Below are positions 35,493 through 45,606 of a stretch of DNA of 64,000 bases, piece by piece; position 1 is the stretch's first letter; the number at the start of each line of letters is the position of its first letter. Below the pieces are notes generated by a model that saw only the letters and a list, made by a program, of their open reading frames with translations, was not told the DNA's origin and did no database searches. Source of the DNA: Leucocoprinus leucothites (Eukaryota > Basidiomycota > Agaricomycetes > Agaricales > Agaricaceae). Location: NCBI GenBank assembly GCA_013368445.1, contig JAACJO010000005.1:1426001-1490000 (forward strand), in the 5' to 3' direction. Both the position numbers and the translations under genes were made by a program.

Positions 35493-37950
35493 CTAGGATA
35501 GAGGGCGATCAAGATCGTGCTTTGAAAAAAAAATCTCTGGATAATAGCGTGCGCGGACAGTACGACCTCCGAAGAATCGACCATCAAGCTCACGCACGGT
35601 CTTCCACGCCCCAACAGGTCCTGCAAAGAGTACAAAGATGCGGACGATATCTTCCGGGTTGTCGGGAGGTGGCTGAACGAGGTGGATAATAACGCGCTCA
35701 ACAGTGCCGTTCTTCGAGCACTCGTCGCCTAAGAACAAGGTGTCAATACATGTGTTTCGAGTGTGTTGGAAATTATCAAACCTATCTCCTCCCTCAGCTC
35801 TTCATCCTCCACATCCTCAGGGTCCACCATGTTTGTAAGCACCACAACACGGCTAGGATCCCCAAACCTCTCCCGATCCTCCTTCCCCTTTACGTCCTCA
35901 TTGTTGTTGATGATTCTACCCATCTTCGCTACAGGATTTACTCCAGCTGGAGCGTTTGGAGAGCGGAACTGGTGACCTTTATTCTTGCCTTTGCCCTTTC
36001 CTCCTTGCTGAGAGCCCGAGCCGGACTGTTCCACAACAAGTGCATTCACAATGCCTGATCCGTCCGCACCTAATCCTTGGCCTTCTTTATGACCCCATTT
36101 AGCCATCATACGCGCTGCAAAGCTTTGCGGATCCGGCCGACTATAGTTCGAAAGATCAGATAGGAGTGGCGTAGAGAAAGAAATTATACATTACACTCTG
36201 GGAGTTTCCTCAGCTGGAGGAGTGACACTAGGTTCTACAGATGGCGAAGCTGAAGGTTGTGGAGGTGCCAGTGCGGCCAAGGCGCCAAGCTTGGCTGCGA
36301 TAGCAGCCGCTGCCTTTTTCCTCTCTTCAATATCTGCCACGGCTGTTCCACTTGCGCCAGGAGGACCGGGAGGTGGAGGGACGGATGGCGGTGCAAAAGG
36401 ATTGAATGAGAGCGGAGGCGGCGAGGGAGACTTCTGTCTGGGTTGCTGATGCTGAGGAGACGGTACTCGTGCCTGTGGCGCTGGTGCTGCTACACTATGG
36501 TCTTGTTGGCGAGGCATTGTGGACATGGCCAACCGACGTAGGTAAGCCTCTTCGCCGGTTTCATCCTTCAGTGGAACATCTGGCTCCTCATCAGCAACAT
36601 TATCGTCCCCCTTAGTCGGGTCCTGAGCAGGCGGCGAAGGCGGTCGGATGCCTCTTGACATGGCAAGCCGCCGTTGGTAGGCTTCGTCGCCAGTCATATC
36701 ACGATCGAGCGTTGCGGGTGCTGAGGCGGGATCCATAGGCTGATCATCGGCATAGTCGCGGTCCCTATTATCATCTTTGCGACTCCAGCGATCATAGCTC
36801 TCTCCATAACGACCTGTAAAGGTAACACTCGTGTTTAAGCTGGGATGGCCATTAGATATAAACTAGTAATACTGACCAGCCTTTCGCGGCCTCTCCTCAT
36901 CCTCCGAATGAGTATAGTCGCTGTCAGAGTAATTTCCGCCTCGTCTGAAACGTTTTCTCTCTTCTAATCGGCGTTCCTCGGCTAGCCTTTCTCTCCGTTC
37001 AATTCGTTCTTTCTGTTTCCAGATTTTGTAGTCATTGTAGTCGTTTGGCCTCAAAGGATCATATTGCTCCAAGGGATCCCAGGTGGGAACGGCAGGTGCA
37101 TTCTTATTCTACCGTGTACGTACACAATCGATCAGCTGTGAAGGGTAAAAGTGGCATAAGCGATGCACACCTTATTTTTCTTGCCCTTCCCAACATGTCG
37201 CTTCTTCTGAGTTGCTCTAAACCCATTCACGTCTTCGTCAAGAACCATACTAGGCGGTTTAACCTTCTTTCCCCAACCCTGCGTCATTCCAGCAGGAGGT
37301 TGTTGCGCACTTGGAGTCCCACCAGCGTTTCCATCATTCATCACTGGAGGTGAGAAGACTACCGCAGTAGATGAGATTACGGCAGTAGAAGATACACTTG
37401 CGTTTGCCGAGGTGACAATGGCGGGAGATGGCGCTGCAACGACAGATGCGCCCACTGGGATACGCGGTGCAGTCGGTTTGACCTTTGTATTGGGGCGTCG
37501 GACTGGTGCGAACGCAAGTGCAGCAGACCATCCTATTTGAAAAATCCCATATATCAAGCCAAGGAGTCATTGAAAATGAGCAAGATGGGTTGACAAGGGA
37601 AGAGGGACCACAGGTGGCAAAGCAAAAACGCGACCGTTGAAGAAGACAGGAAGAGCGATATTCAATAAACGAATTCTCGGGAGCTATGGAGGACAGATGG
37701 AGATACCGGCTGAGGGTTTGGCGGCTGTTGCCGTCAATCCTGAGGCTGCTTGATTCTGAGCATCGGTATTGATATTTTGCGGGGTTGAGACTTGAGTGGC
37801 AGCGGGTTCGGGAGCTTTGGGTTTGTCAGCCTGCAGACTGAGAGGAGTAGATGAAGAAGGGGATGAAATCTCAGAGGTCAAAGAGGATGGAGGGAGGGAT
37901 TTTCCCGAAAACTGAATGCCTCCGTAGAGACCGCCTGCACGGCTCGTCAT
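35493..37950 (-). CDS. Splicing factor SPF45/RBM17 (G-patch and UHM)
   Basis: Spliceosome-associated factor that selects 3' splice sites through UHM-ULM contacts. Start [19 protein letters not shown] at 37950 matches the N-terminus expected for the family. Next comes [14 protein letters not shown] after an intron, then a central segment with [20 protein letters not shown] and a charged Arg/Glu helix. Two copies of a short [11 protein letters not shown] / [11 protein letters not shown] repeat follow in Pro-rich sequence. The G-patch is [17 protein letters not shown], and the C-terminal RRM/UHM includes [26 protein letters not shown] and the UHM R-x-F motif in [14 protein letters not shown]. 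Six exons and about 620 residues, longer than human SPF45 because of the disordered middle. The twin repeat is a local feature worth noting. Confidence 0.9.
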
Positions 37951-38148
37951 GGTGGTTGAAGAGAGAGTGGTATACAGAGCTGCAAGCCCAAGTGGGACAA
38001 ATCCACGACGACCAGATTCAAAAATTCCCATCACGTGGAGATTCATAATATTGGATTTGATGGCTACAAGTACAGATTCAAATTATTAAATACTTGTTCT
38101 CATAGATCCTGCGTTTCGAGTCGCCCTTTGGAAGAACGCAGTCAGAGT

Positions 38149-38613
38149 TTATTTAGAAGAGCCTGTCACGGTTTCCTTTCCGGCCTGCTTGCCAGCCTCG
38201 TCGCCTACTACAGCAGAATAGGCATATTTGGCGGCTCCTGCGGCGACATCAGCTGCCGAGGCCAAAAATCCAGGTATTGAAGTAGGCCCACCAGTGACCT
38301 TGGATACAGCAGATTCATTTCCTGCGTAGAACGGGTCTATATTTGTGGACGAAGGAGCAGAGAAAACACTGTACCTTTCATCCGTTCATGATGCAACGGG
38401 TCAATGTCTGAGGACTCGATGATACCGGGGTAGGCTTCGCAAACCCCGCCCTCATCTTTCGTGTGTTCAGATCCAGGATAATTGTGGTGGGAACGGTGCT
38501 CCTGAGATGGCAACGGAGCGAGAGGGTCTTTGTCCTATACAACGGACAAAGTAAGTATTCGCACTCGGATACCAAGCGGAGACACGTACAAAATGGCTTT
38601 GTGTGGAAGACAT
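38149..38613 (-). CDS. Small conserved-looking protein of unknown function, 118 aa
   Basis: Not recognised. Three exons join cleanly: MSSTQSHF, then a 53-residue exon starting DKDPLAPLPSQEHRSHHN and containing CEAYPGIIESSDIDPLHHER, then a 57-residue exon with PGFLASAADVAAGAAKYAYS and GDEAGKQAGKETV, stop TAA at 38149-38151. Introns are about 55 nt, with GTACGT and GTACAG donors and TATAG and CGCAG acceptors. The middle is charged and His-rich. The Ala/Gly/Lys-rich C-terminal helix resembles LEA/CsbD-type stress proteins in composition only. No signal peptide or membrane span. The ordinary open-frame view is fragmented, so the gene is easy to miss. Promoter carries a TGACGTCA site 137 bp upstream of the start. 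Confidence 0.6.
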
Positions 38614-38749
38614 AATTATCAGTGTGCGATGGGGCTAGTAAGGAGGCGAGTGTTCCAGTTTATATAGCGAGACGGTGGGGCACAGACGTCAGAGGGAGCC
38701 AGCTGGATACTAGATAGGTAGACTTGTAGAGTAAATTCTACATTTTCTA

Positions 38750-38757
38750 TGACGTCA
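38750..38757. promoter_or_regulatory. CRE/ATF palindrome upstream of the 118-aa gene
   Basis: Perfect TGACGTCA, 137 bp upstream of the start at 38613 and just past the stop codon of the RsfS gene. It is the second perfect copy noticed in the window (the other is at 5053-5060). Suggests bZIP control of the small gene; this is inference. Confidence 0.4.
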
Positions 38758-38768
38758 CATGCTTCACT

Positions 38769-39550
38769 TCACCAGACAGTCCATCTCTCCCGCCCAAAAT
38801 ATTTCTCTCGCGCCTCTCGACTCAGCACGTGCACTGCAAAGTTTCCAGCATCTACCATGGCCCAGCCATTACCCATTCGCCGCTTGGATTTCTGGGGAAG
38901 GGGCAGGGGAGGCTCAACAGCCGCGAGCTGGGATGGCCGTAGCATACGTCAGATTAATCGCACTAATACATTTATGTACCCACCGTTTTGCGAACCACCC
39001 GCACCACTGATTCAATGGCCCCTCGGTTCTCAGTTCCCTCTTTCACCTATACCCTCTTGAGTCCAGTCTCCTCCACAAATTGGAGAGAAGAAGCAGCACC
39101 CACCTGAGCTATGACAATCCAACTCCAAATACTCCCAGGAACATCATACACCGATTCTCCTCCATACGTTGACCCACGCTTACGTCGTCCTTGTGGGGCC
39201 TTCAAAGGTAGTGGAGGACCAGGTGGTATTTCCAGTGCACGGTTAGCCACGAGTGTCGACAAGTCCAAGTGCGGTGACCGTGACAAGGCCTCATGAACCA
39301 GTCTCACCGGTTCCGGTGCATCTTCTAGTGCCGATGTTGCCGTGGGTGCTGTCCCCTTTAAATGAGGAGGACCCTCACGAGAGGGAAAAGTACGCTGAGG
39401 TTGTTCGTATTCTTGGTCGACAAACCAAGGTACTGGTGCCGCTGTCGAGGTATTGTCTGCCGACAAGCCCCTTTTGCACTGAACAACAAGTCTCCTGGAT
39501 AAAACTGGGCGCGTTAAATGTCTGCAACAGAAGGATTTCGCAGCCTGCAT
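38769..39550 (-). CDS. Mitochondrial ribosomal silencing factor RsfS-type protein (MALSU1/Atp25 N-domain)
   Basis: Homolog of RsfS/MALSU1, which binds uL14 on the large ribosomal subunit and controls subunit joining or assembly; in ascomycetes the domain forms the N-terminus of Atp25. Three exons: 39104-39550, 38984-39046 and 38892 boundary to 38769, with phase-0 introns of 57 and 92 nt. The presequence is basic (CRHLTRPVLSRRLVVQCKR), followed by PVPWFVDQEYEQP as in Atp25. The RsfS fold is split by the introns: IWSWIVIAQ, then KEGTENRGAIESVVRVVRK, then GWAMVDAGNFAVHVLSREAR and EKYFGRERW. The last exon carries the WxxVDxGxxxVHVxxxxxRxxY signature. About 210 residues, so a stand-alone factor rather than a full Atp25. 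An upstream in-frame ATG at 39592 is also possible. Confidence 0.82.
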
Positions 39551-39703
39551 GCTGGGATGTAGTGGGTGCTCAGAAAAACGGAGAAACTGCACGAACTGAT
39601 GACCATCTCCCAGAAAGGAAATAATTTCCCCATGCGTCGATAGGGTCCTTCAAGCCGCTGGAAACGTTGATCGACGGCTCTCAGCTCCTCCCCCAACAGT
39701 ACC

Positions 39704-40542
39704 ATGGGCGCACGAGCGGGCATTGTTGTCTGCATCACCTCCTTCCTCCTAGGTGAGTATTTGCTTCTGGCTCTCAGACTCACGCATAACAAACTCTGGT
39801 GCAGGTGCACTCTTCACGCATTGGATTGCCGACTCACTTACCCTGTGGAAGTCTCCTGTCACGGACGAACACCTCTGGACAGCGGCTTCATACTACTCCA
39901 TACTCACAAAAGGTCCTCCTGAGATCCTCTACTTCCTCTTTACCGTCCTTTTCCTCGGTGGCACTACCATTCTGTGGAGCTTTGGCGATGGTCAAGCTGG
40001 CAATTTGATGTTTGATGGCGGCAGCATATGTACGTACCTACACTCTCCATTCCATCACCCGTGCAGTATTCGCTCATGATAAAATGTGACTTTAGTCTTA
40101 TTTGGAATGACAGCTGTCATGTACATCTACACCGTTCTCCCCAGTATGTTCCCCATCTCACAAAGTTACGCAATTACATTTTCCTCACAATGAAGAATCA
40201 CTTGCAGTCATCCTTGCTCGGTTCCACTCACTCCCTACACACGGGCTTAAAGATCCTTTTCCTCGTTCTCTCCGACAAAGTACACTCGATCTCGCATCAA
40301 ACAACCTCATTTGCAGTGTTGCCCTCACAGGCGTGTTGGCATTACAAGCTGGACGTTTCTGGGCGGAAACGTCCGACAGCGACGATACGGAATTTGTTCT
40401 TGTTGAAGCGCCTACACCGGAGGAGGTTGATAAGCCTTCTCACACCCCACCTGCCGGTACGACTGCACTGAAGGACAGGCTTTCGATCCACTCGGACGAC
40501 AAGGTTAAACCGTTGTTGCAGCAGCGGGTACAACCTTCATGA
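39704..40542 (+). CDS. SHR3: ER chaperone of amino-acid permeases Shr3
   Basis: Polytopic ER protein that prevents aggregation of amino-acid permeases during folding and lets them load into COPII vesicles. Exon 1 (MGARAGIVVCITSFLLG) encodes the first span; the next exons give LFTHWIADSLTLWKSP, then TAASYYSILTKGPPEILYF, a second span (FTVLFLGGTTILW), FGMTAVMYIYTVLP, and a last span near LICSVALTGVLALQAGRFW. The cytosolic C-tail is acidic (ETSDSDDTEFVLVEAPTPEE) and ends at 40542, lacking a long COPII-binding tail. Four exons, about 215 residues, four membrane spans: the Shr3 plan. It diverges from the RsfS gene with 153 bp between starts. The predicted client permease is at 21925. Confidence 0.87.
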
Positions 40543-40987
40543 TTTTCAAAAACCTAATCATCCATCCACCCATCATTCCCACTCGGTCGCAGTGCATGGC
40601 GCCCCTTTTTGCTTTTGTGAAAAAAATGACTTTCCACTGCTTCTGGAATTTAACTTGCCTCCATTTCCCTGACCCCTTTGACATTTACTTTCGCTCCCAT
40701 GGGACTTGATTATCGATCTACTTAAACTTACAAACATACCAATAGCCTCTGCTCTCCTCGTCGTTCGCTTATTATTCGCTGGATGGGATGTAAAATAGCT
40801 TACGACATTCGACACGCTTACAATAATTTCCAAAAACTGTTCACATTCATCGTGACTAAGTTGAGATCAACTCAAAAGCTCTATAATTCAACCCATAAGC
40901 ACGAGGCCAGGTAAATAAGTAAATAAGTGAGGGGTTATGGTAATAAGTAAAAACTACGTAGAATTGATGGTAAGGTCTATGTGTGCT
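40543..40987. other. Convergent 3' region between SHR3 and LETM1
   Basis: Space for two 3' UTRs. Short repeated GTAAATAA/TAAATAAGT units occur near 40910-40930. Nothing coding is seen. Confidence 0.5.
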
Positions 40988-42919
40988 CTACTGGTCCTGG
41001 ACAATATCCTCCTTGCGTGGCTTCAAGTCAGAGTTCTTGAGTTCATTTCCCTGCCCGATAATACTCTGAGCTTCGTCATCCACCAAAATTCCCAGCCCTT
41101 CTTCCTTGACCAACCCAAGCACGTGTTCTAGCTCAACGAAGCCGTCTTTATCCACATCCAATTTCTGAATGACAGCTTGAGCGACATCTTCATCTGGTTT
41201 ATGCTTGATAACATCTAACGCTTTTTCCAAATCGGCGACAGATATTCTACCTTGCGCATCAGCGGAGATCATTTGAAGCGAGCTTCCGACTTTGGAGTCG
41301 TATTCTTGGAGCTGACTGTCGATCTTCGTGAGCATGCTTCGAATGCGTTTCGTTAGAGCTCCAGAAGGAGATTTAGGATCCTCTTCGGCCTGGAGGTTCT
41401 CCTCCATGAGTGCGCGGAGTTCATCACGCTCTTTGAGGACGGAAGATTTCGAGGAAAGGATGGAGAGCGCCTCAGCAAGTTCTTTGAGCTGCTCGGTTGT
41501 CATGCGCGCGTCATCAAGTTCCGAGGTAGCCTCCGGTATAAGCTATAGAATGAGTGGTGAGCGAAAGAATCTTAAAAATCCAGAAAGATGTACCTCAGAG
41601 TCAGGTAGCAATGACTGGGCGGTACGAGCTTCTAGTTCAGCAGCTTCCCGAGCAGCACGTCTTGCATCCTCCTCTTTCTGTTCCTGTTCCTGTTCATCTT
41701 CAATAAGCTCTTCCTGCTGCTGCAGGACCTCCAACTTCTGCTTATAACTCGCTTTATCATCCACCTCCAGTTCAGCTTCATTAAGCAAGTTGTCCGGCAG
41801 ACCGCACAACACTGCCTCCAAACTCTTGATTATGGCAGTCTTCCCATCTTCATCCTCCCCAGGTTTACGATCAAATTGGAAAGCACGTCCAAGGACGAGC
41901 AAGACGCCAGAAACGCGGTGATGGAGGTGAAGTTGGATCCAAGTCGTGAGTTCGTCGCGGAGTCGGGCAGGGGATACACCGAAGGTACGGATACCTCTGC
42001 TTTGGCACGCAGCTTGGAGTTCCGAAACGGAAAGCTCGTCTATGCCTTCCAAGTTGATGAGCTGATCATCCCTTCGCAAACTGACAAGCCGCGAACGAAT
42101 GGCACCACGAAGGAAGTTGTCCGTCCCGAACGCGTTGAGTCCCATGTATCTCGACATGGACACAAGCTGTGGCCGGGAAAGGTTATCCAACGTCAAATCA
42201 TCATCGAACAATTTTGCGACGTTGATTACATCCTGCGCAGAAGGCGCTTCGCCGGTCGACCGAACTTTACGGAAAAACTCCTTGAACGCATCACTCCCTA
42301 CAATATGGGAATTTGCGCGCAACCCGGACTCGCGTAACGTCTCTTGCAAAAACTTCGCCATGTCTAATCTAACTCGTAACAACTTGCGCTGTTTTTCCTC
42401 AGCTGCGAATTTGTCTTCGAACGTCGAGGGGAGCATGTTCGGGAACAATTTTAACGCAACGGGAAGGAGAAGTTCCATGAAGGGTACGACAATGAATACC
42501 GCAAAGGGGACTAGGCGCAAAAGATCTTGGGTCGTGCGCTTCAGTTGACGACGTTCTCGACGTGTCAAGGTTTCACCATGGAGGATTTTCCATTGAAGAC
42601 GAGAGGAAATGCGAACTTCGGAAACGAGAAGTTTAGAGCCATGCCAGTAGTGCTGAGCCTCGTGTTTGACCTTCTTCCACACACGAGTTCCAAGCGGTGC
42701 TTGAGGTGCAGGAGGGCTCGCTTTGGCGTCTTCGGAGACAGTAGAAGACGATGTAGAAGAAGAGGGTTGGTTTGGCGGTGGTTGAGTAGACTGGAAGCGA
42801 CGTTGGATGGGGGGAAGGGTGCGGTGGGAAAGAGAGTAGGAGCGGATAAGGAGAGGAGAGAGACGGCTATAGGGCCTTGCGCGAAGAGCAGCGTACGAGG
42901 CAGGCAGCCATAGCGACAT
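40988..42919 (-). CDS. MDM38: LETM1/Mdm38 family mitochondrial inner-membrane protein
   Basis: Inner-membrane protein needed for mitochondrial K+/H+ (or Ca2+/H+) exchange and for docking mitoribosomes. Start MSLWLPASYAALRARPYSRL at 42919 is an Arg-rich presequence; the frame stays open farther upstream but that part reads into the neighbouring promoter. The LETM1 core follows: RRERRQLKRTTQDLLRLVPF, the single membrane span VFIVVPFMELLLPVALKLFP, then MLPSTFEDKFAAEEKQRKLL and DNLSRPQLVSMSRYMGLNAF. Downstream is the 14-3-3-like helical domain (LSVSELQAACQSRGIRTFGV), a long Glu/Gln coiled coil and an EF-hand loop DVDKDGFVELEH. Two exons, about 620 residues. Divergent from ALKBH1 with only 98 bp between starts. 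Confidence 0.93.
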
Positions 42920-43017
42920 CACATACAGAAGAGCTTCCTGACAAGACTCTTCGGCAACCGCATCCAATTCATCAGTTTTCCAGCCTTGTTTGGCCTTGTT
43001 GTCACCCTCCTTTCTCC

Positions 43018-44518
43018 ATGGCTGCAATACTAGACCCAAAATCTCCAGAGTACAGGAAGGCACAGAAGCAGTTTATCAAGACAAGGAGAAATAGACCTGA
43101 TGTGGAAGCTGATTGGACGCCGTTTAGAGCTGCGGAGAAGAAATTCAAGGCGAGATTTCCGCCGCCTGACCTGAATGGTGTGCTTGATCTGGCTCTACGG
43201 GACGAGAAGAGGGAGGAAGAGATTAAGCATGGCGGATGGGCTGGAAGGCTAGATGCTGTTCAGTGGGGAGTAGCTGGATCCAAGGTAGTCACTGTACCGA
43301 GTATGCCTGGTGCGCTGGTGTATGTATCCAACTTCAAGTCAATAACATTGAAGCGTCGAGCCAGGATTGGTTATTCTGCCTTCTTTTGTTTCCGAAGAAC
43401 AACAGCGACGGCTTGTGAAATGGGCACTGGCAGATCATGCGAAGCACCCTAATGACACGAACCTTGACATTCATTACTCAGTCCCTCTGGAGGGTGTATG
43501 GAACGCGCATCTGCAATCTCTATCCGACCCTGATCCTACTCGATTGATACAGCCAAAAGCCACACAGGCGACAGACACAGAGAAGTATGCGGAACCGGAA
43601 CCAAAGGGCCCTAGACAGCTGATAAACAACACACCTGCCTCGACGGAAACGATATCCTTGATAAATACGACGCCAAAACAACCTCCACCTCCTTCTACCT
43701 CGGCACAACCTATATTACCTTCAGCGCTTATGCCTAAATTACGTTGGGCAAATATTGGCTGGTTCTACCACTGGGGCGTCAAGCAGTATGACTTTACCAA
43801 GGGTAAGGGATATATAGATCCGAACCTACGGGAGATATGTCGAAGTGCGGTTGCTAGTGTCGACTGGGAAGCAGTTTATGGCGGAACAGAATCCCAGTGG
43901 CCCGAAGAACAGGCGGAATGGAGGCAGTGGGAGGAAACGTACGGTAATTCGTTTTCTTGAACCTACTCTGGTTTTGGACTCTGACATCTTCTCATGGCAG
44001 AACCTGATGCTGGGATTGTCAACTTCTATCAGGAGAAAGACACGCTCATGGCTCATGTTGACCGGTCAGAGGTGTGTGCTACTTCTCCACTCGTCTCTAT
44101 TTCGTAAGTAGGTCAAATCATGACATTCTGCTCGAAACTGAAGAGAGCTTTAGACTTGGGTGCGCCGCCGTATTCCTAATAGGTGGGCAGACCAGAGATA
44201 CAGAACCGGTGCCAATCCTGTTGCGCTCGGGTGATGTTGTTATAATGTCCGGTCCTATATGCAGGAGAGCCTATCACGGCGAGTCTTTCGTTGATACTTC
44301 TGTTCATGGTTATTGACGATTGCTGGACAGGCGTTCCACGGATCTTGGAGGGTACTCTTCCCCCTCATCTTCGGTCAGAGGCATTTCCAGAGACTGAAAG
44401 AGAATCTTGGGAACCATATGAAGAGTACATGCGTACTACGAGAATTAACGTCAATGTTCGTCAAGTCTTTCCAAAAGGCTTTGATCCTGGTGTAGCCACA
44501 ACTAGTACAGCAGGTTAA
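43018..44518 (+). CDS. AlkB homolog 1 Fe(II)/2-oxoglutarate dioxygenase
   Basis: ALKBH1-type demethylase of nucleic acids (tRNA m1A, mitochondrial or nuclear tRNA, DNA 6mA has been proposed). Start MAAILDPKSPEYRKAQKQ at 43018. After the first intron: LVILPSFVSEEQQRRLVKW, then a substrate-facing insert with WANIGWFYHWGVKQYDF, and the dioxygenase core. The iron ligands are the His and Asp of LMAHVDRSE and the His of YHGVPRILEG; the 2-oxoglutarate-binding arginines lie in RINVNVRQVFP. The GT-rich donor at the HVDRSEV junction fits a phase-2 intron leading to SNHDILLETEESF. FLIGGQTRDTEPVPILLRSG and DVVIMSGPICRRAYHG are strongly ALKBH1-like. Four exons, about 400 residues. Shares a 98-bp divergent promoter with LETM1. 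Confidence 0.92.
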
Positions 44519-44689
44519 TAATAGATCGTCGTTCCTTATCTTATCTCTAGTATTTACAATGGATAGAATTGGCAAGCACCGTAGATTGTCCGCAACTGTA
44601 CAGTTCCTCATCCCATCTTCCCACGAGTATACCACTGTCCTCCCCACCTAAGACTCGTCGGCAAAGCCCAAGCCCTCCCCAACGCCGAA

Positions 44690-45188
44690 ATGGAAAACGA
44701 TCAAGTATGTCTCGCCATTGGACTCTGCGACGCCGAAGTGCTGATTGTATAATTTCACATTGCAGGGCATTCTCGTCGATCTCTACGTCCCCCGCAAGTG
44801 CGCCGCCACTAGTGCGTACCGTTTCCTCGAATTTCTGGATTCCCTTTCCCCACCAATTATTTCGACTTCATCGCCCATCTTCTTATCTTTTCTGGAAGAA
44901 CAAACTATTGACTCATAAAATCTATGTTAGACCGACTGATCACCTCCAAGGATCACGCCTCTGTCCAAATCAGCATTGCTGATGTCGATGCCAACGGCCG
45001 GGCTCTCTCTACCTCGACAACGTTTGCTATTTGCGGTCAGGTTAGGTCACAAGGCGAGAGCGACGACTCGCTGAACAGGCTCGCTACCAAGGCTGGACGT
45101 GCGTAAATTTAACTGTCCTGGAATGCTTAACCTTGACCCTGGATTCCACCGAATAGTGCTCCGCAACGTCTGGTCATACCAAAAGTAA
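44690..45188 (+). CDS. RPS21: 40S ribosomal protein S21 (eS21)
   Basis: Small-subunit ribosomal protein needed for late 18S rRNA maturation. Four exons: MENDQ, then GILVDLYVPRKCAATN, then RLITSKDHASVQISIAD and following, then LLRNVWSYQK. Donors GTATGT, GTGCGT and GTGCGT, acceptors TTGCAG, TTAG and AATAG; each junction preserves frame. The N-terminus MENDQG-x-x-VDLY-P-RKC is nearly invariant in eS21. About 87 residues, the normal size. The five-codon first exon is typical of fungal ribosomal-protein genes and defeats simple ORF scans. The introns could host a small RNA, but I see no box C/D pair. Confidence 0.95.
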
Positions 45189-45606
45189 ATTCATTACACG
45201 TTTGGGATGGAAGCTAGATAATGCATGTATTACTCTTCGATGGCAACGACGCGGCTTTGTGATTTTTTTCTCTCATTGACATCACTATACGAGTGGAAGT
45301 GCATTTGATTCCAATGGAGTGTGAATCACGTGCAATGACATGGTGCGAAGACGAGCGGCAGTCATTTGTACAGTAACATTGCGCAGTGATCCCGCAGTGT
45401 CCAACGACCCCTGAGTCCATCGTGCTTATAAGTAAGACTACGCCTTGCATGGTCGTCATCGACCGACAATCTCCTTCGCCCCCAGACTGTAGCTTTCTTT
45501 CTATCTCCGTGAGCCTTTTCTGCTTTTGGTTCCTTGAGACACACTACCGTATTAGTGCTAATTGCTTTTTGCCTCGCTGTTGGCTGGACTCGTCAAGACC
45601 GACTCC
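45189..45606. other. Intergenic region RPS21 to Gyp7
   Basis: Contains the RPS21 3' end and the Gyp7 upstream region. A frame just upstream of the Gyp7 ATG is open, but it lacks an ATG and is not needed. Nothing else is evident. Confidence 0.5.

Noticed and set aside
21925..40542. Permease and SHR3 as a functional gene cluster
   Set aside because: They are about 15 kb apart with nine unrelated genes between; functional relation is real, physical clustering is not.
40905..40935. Short TAAATAA repeat as a regulatory array
   Set aside because: Only two or three units in an AT-rich 3' region; too little to distinguish from chance.
42920..43063. 48-residue N-terminal extension of LETM1
   Set aside because: It would overlap the ALKBH1 start on the other strand, and the internal Met at 42919 begins a proper mitochondrial presequence.
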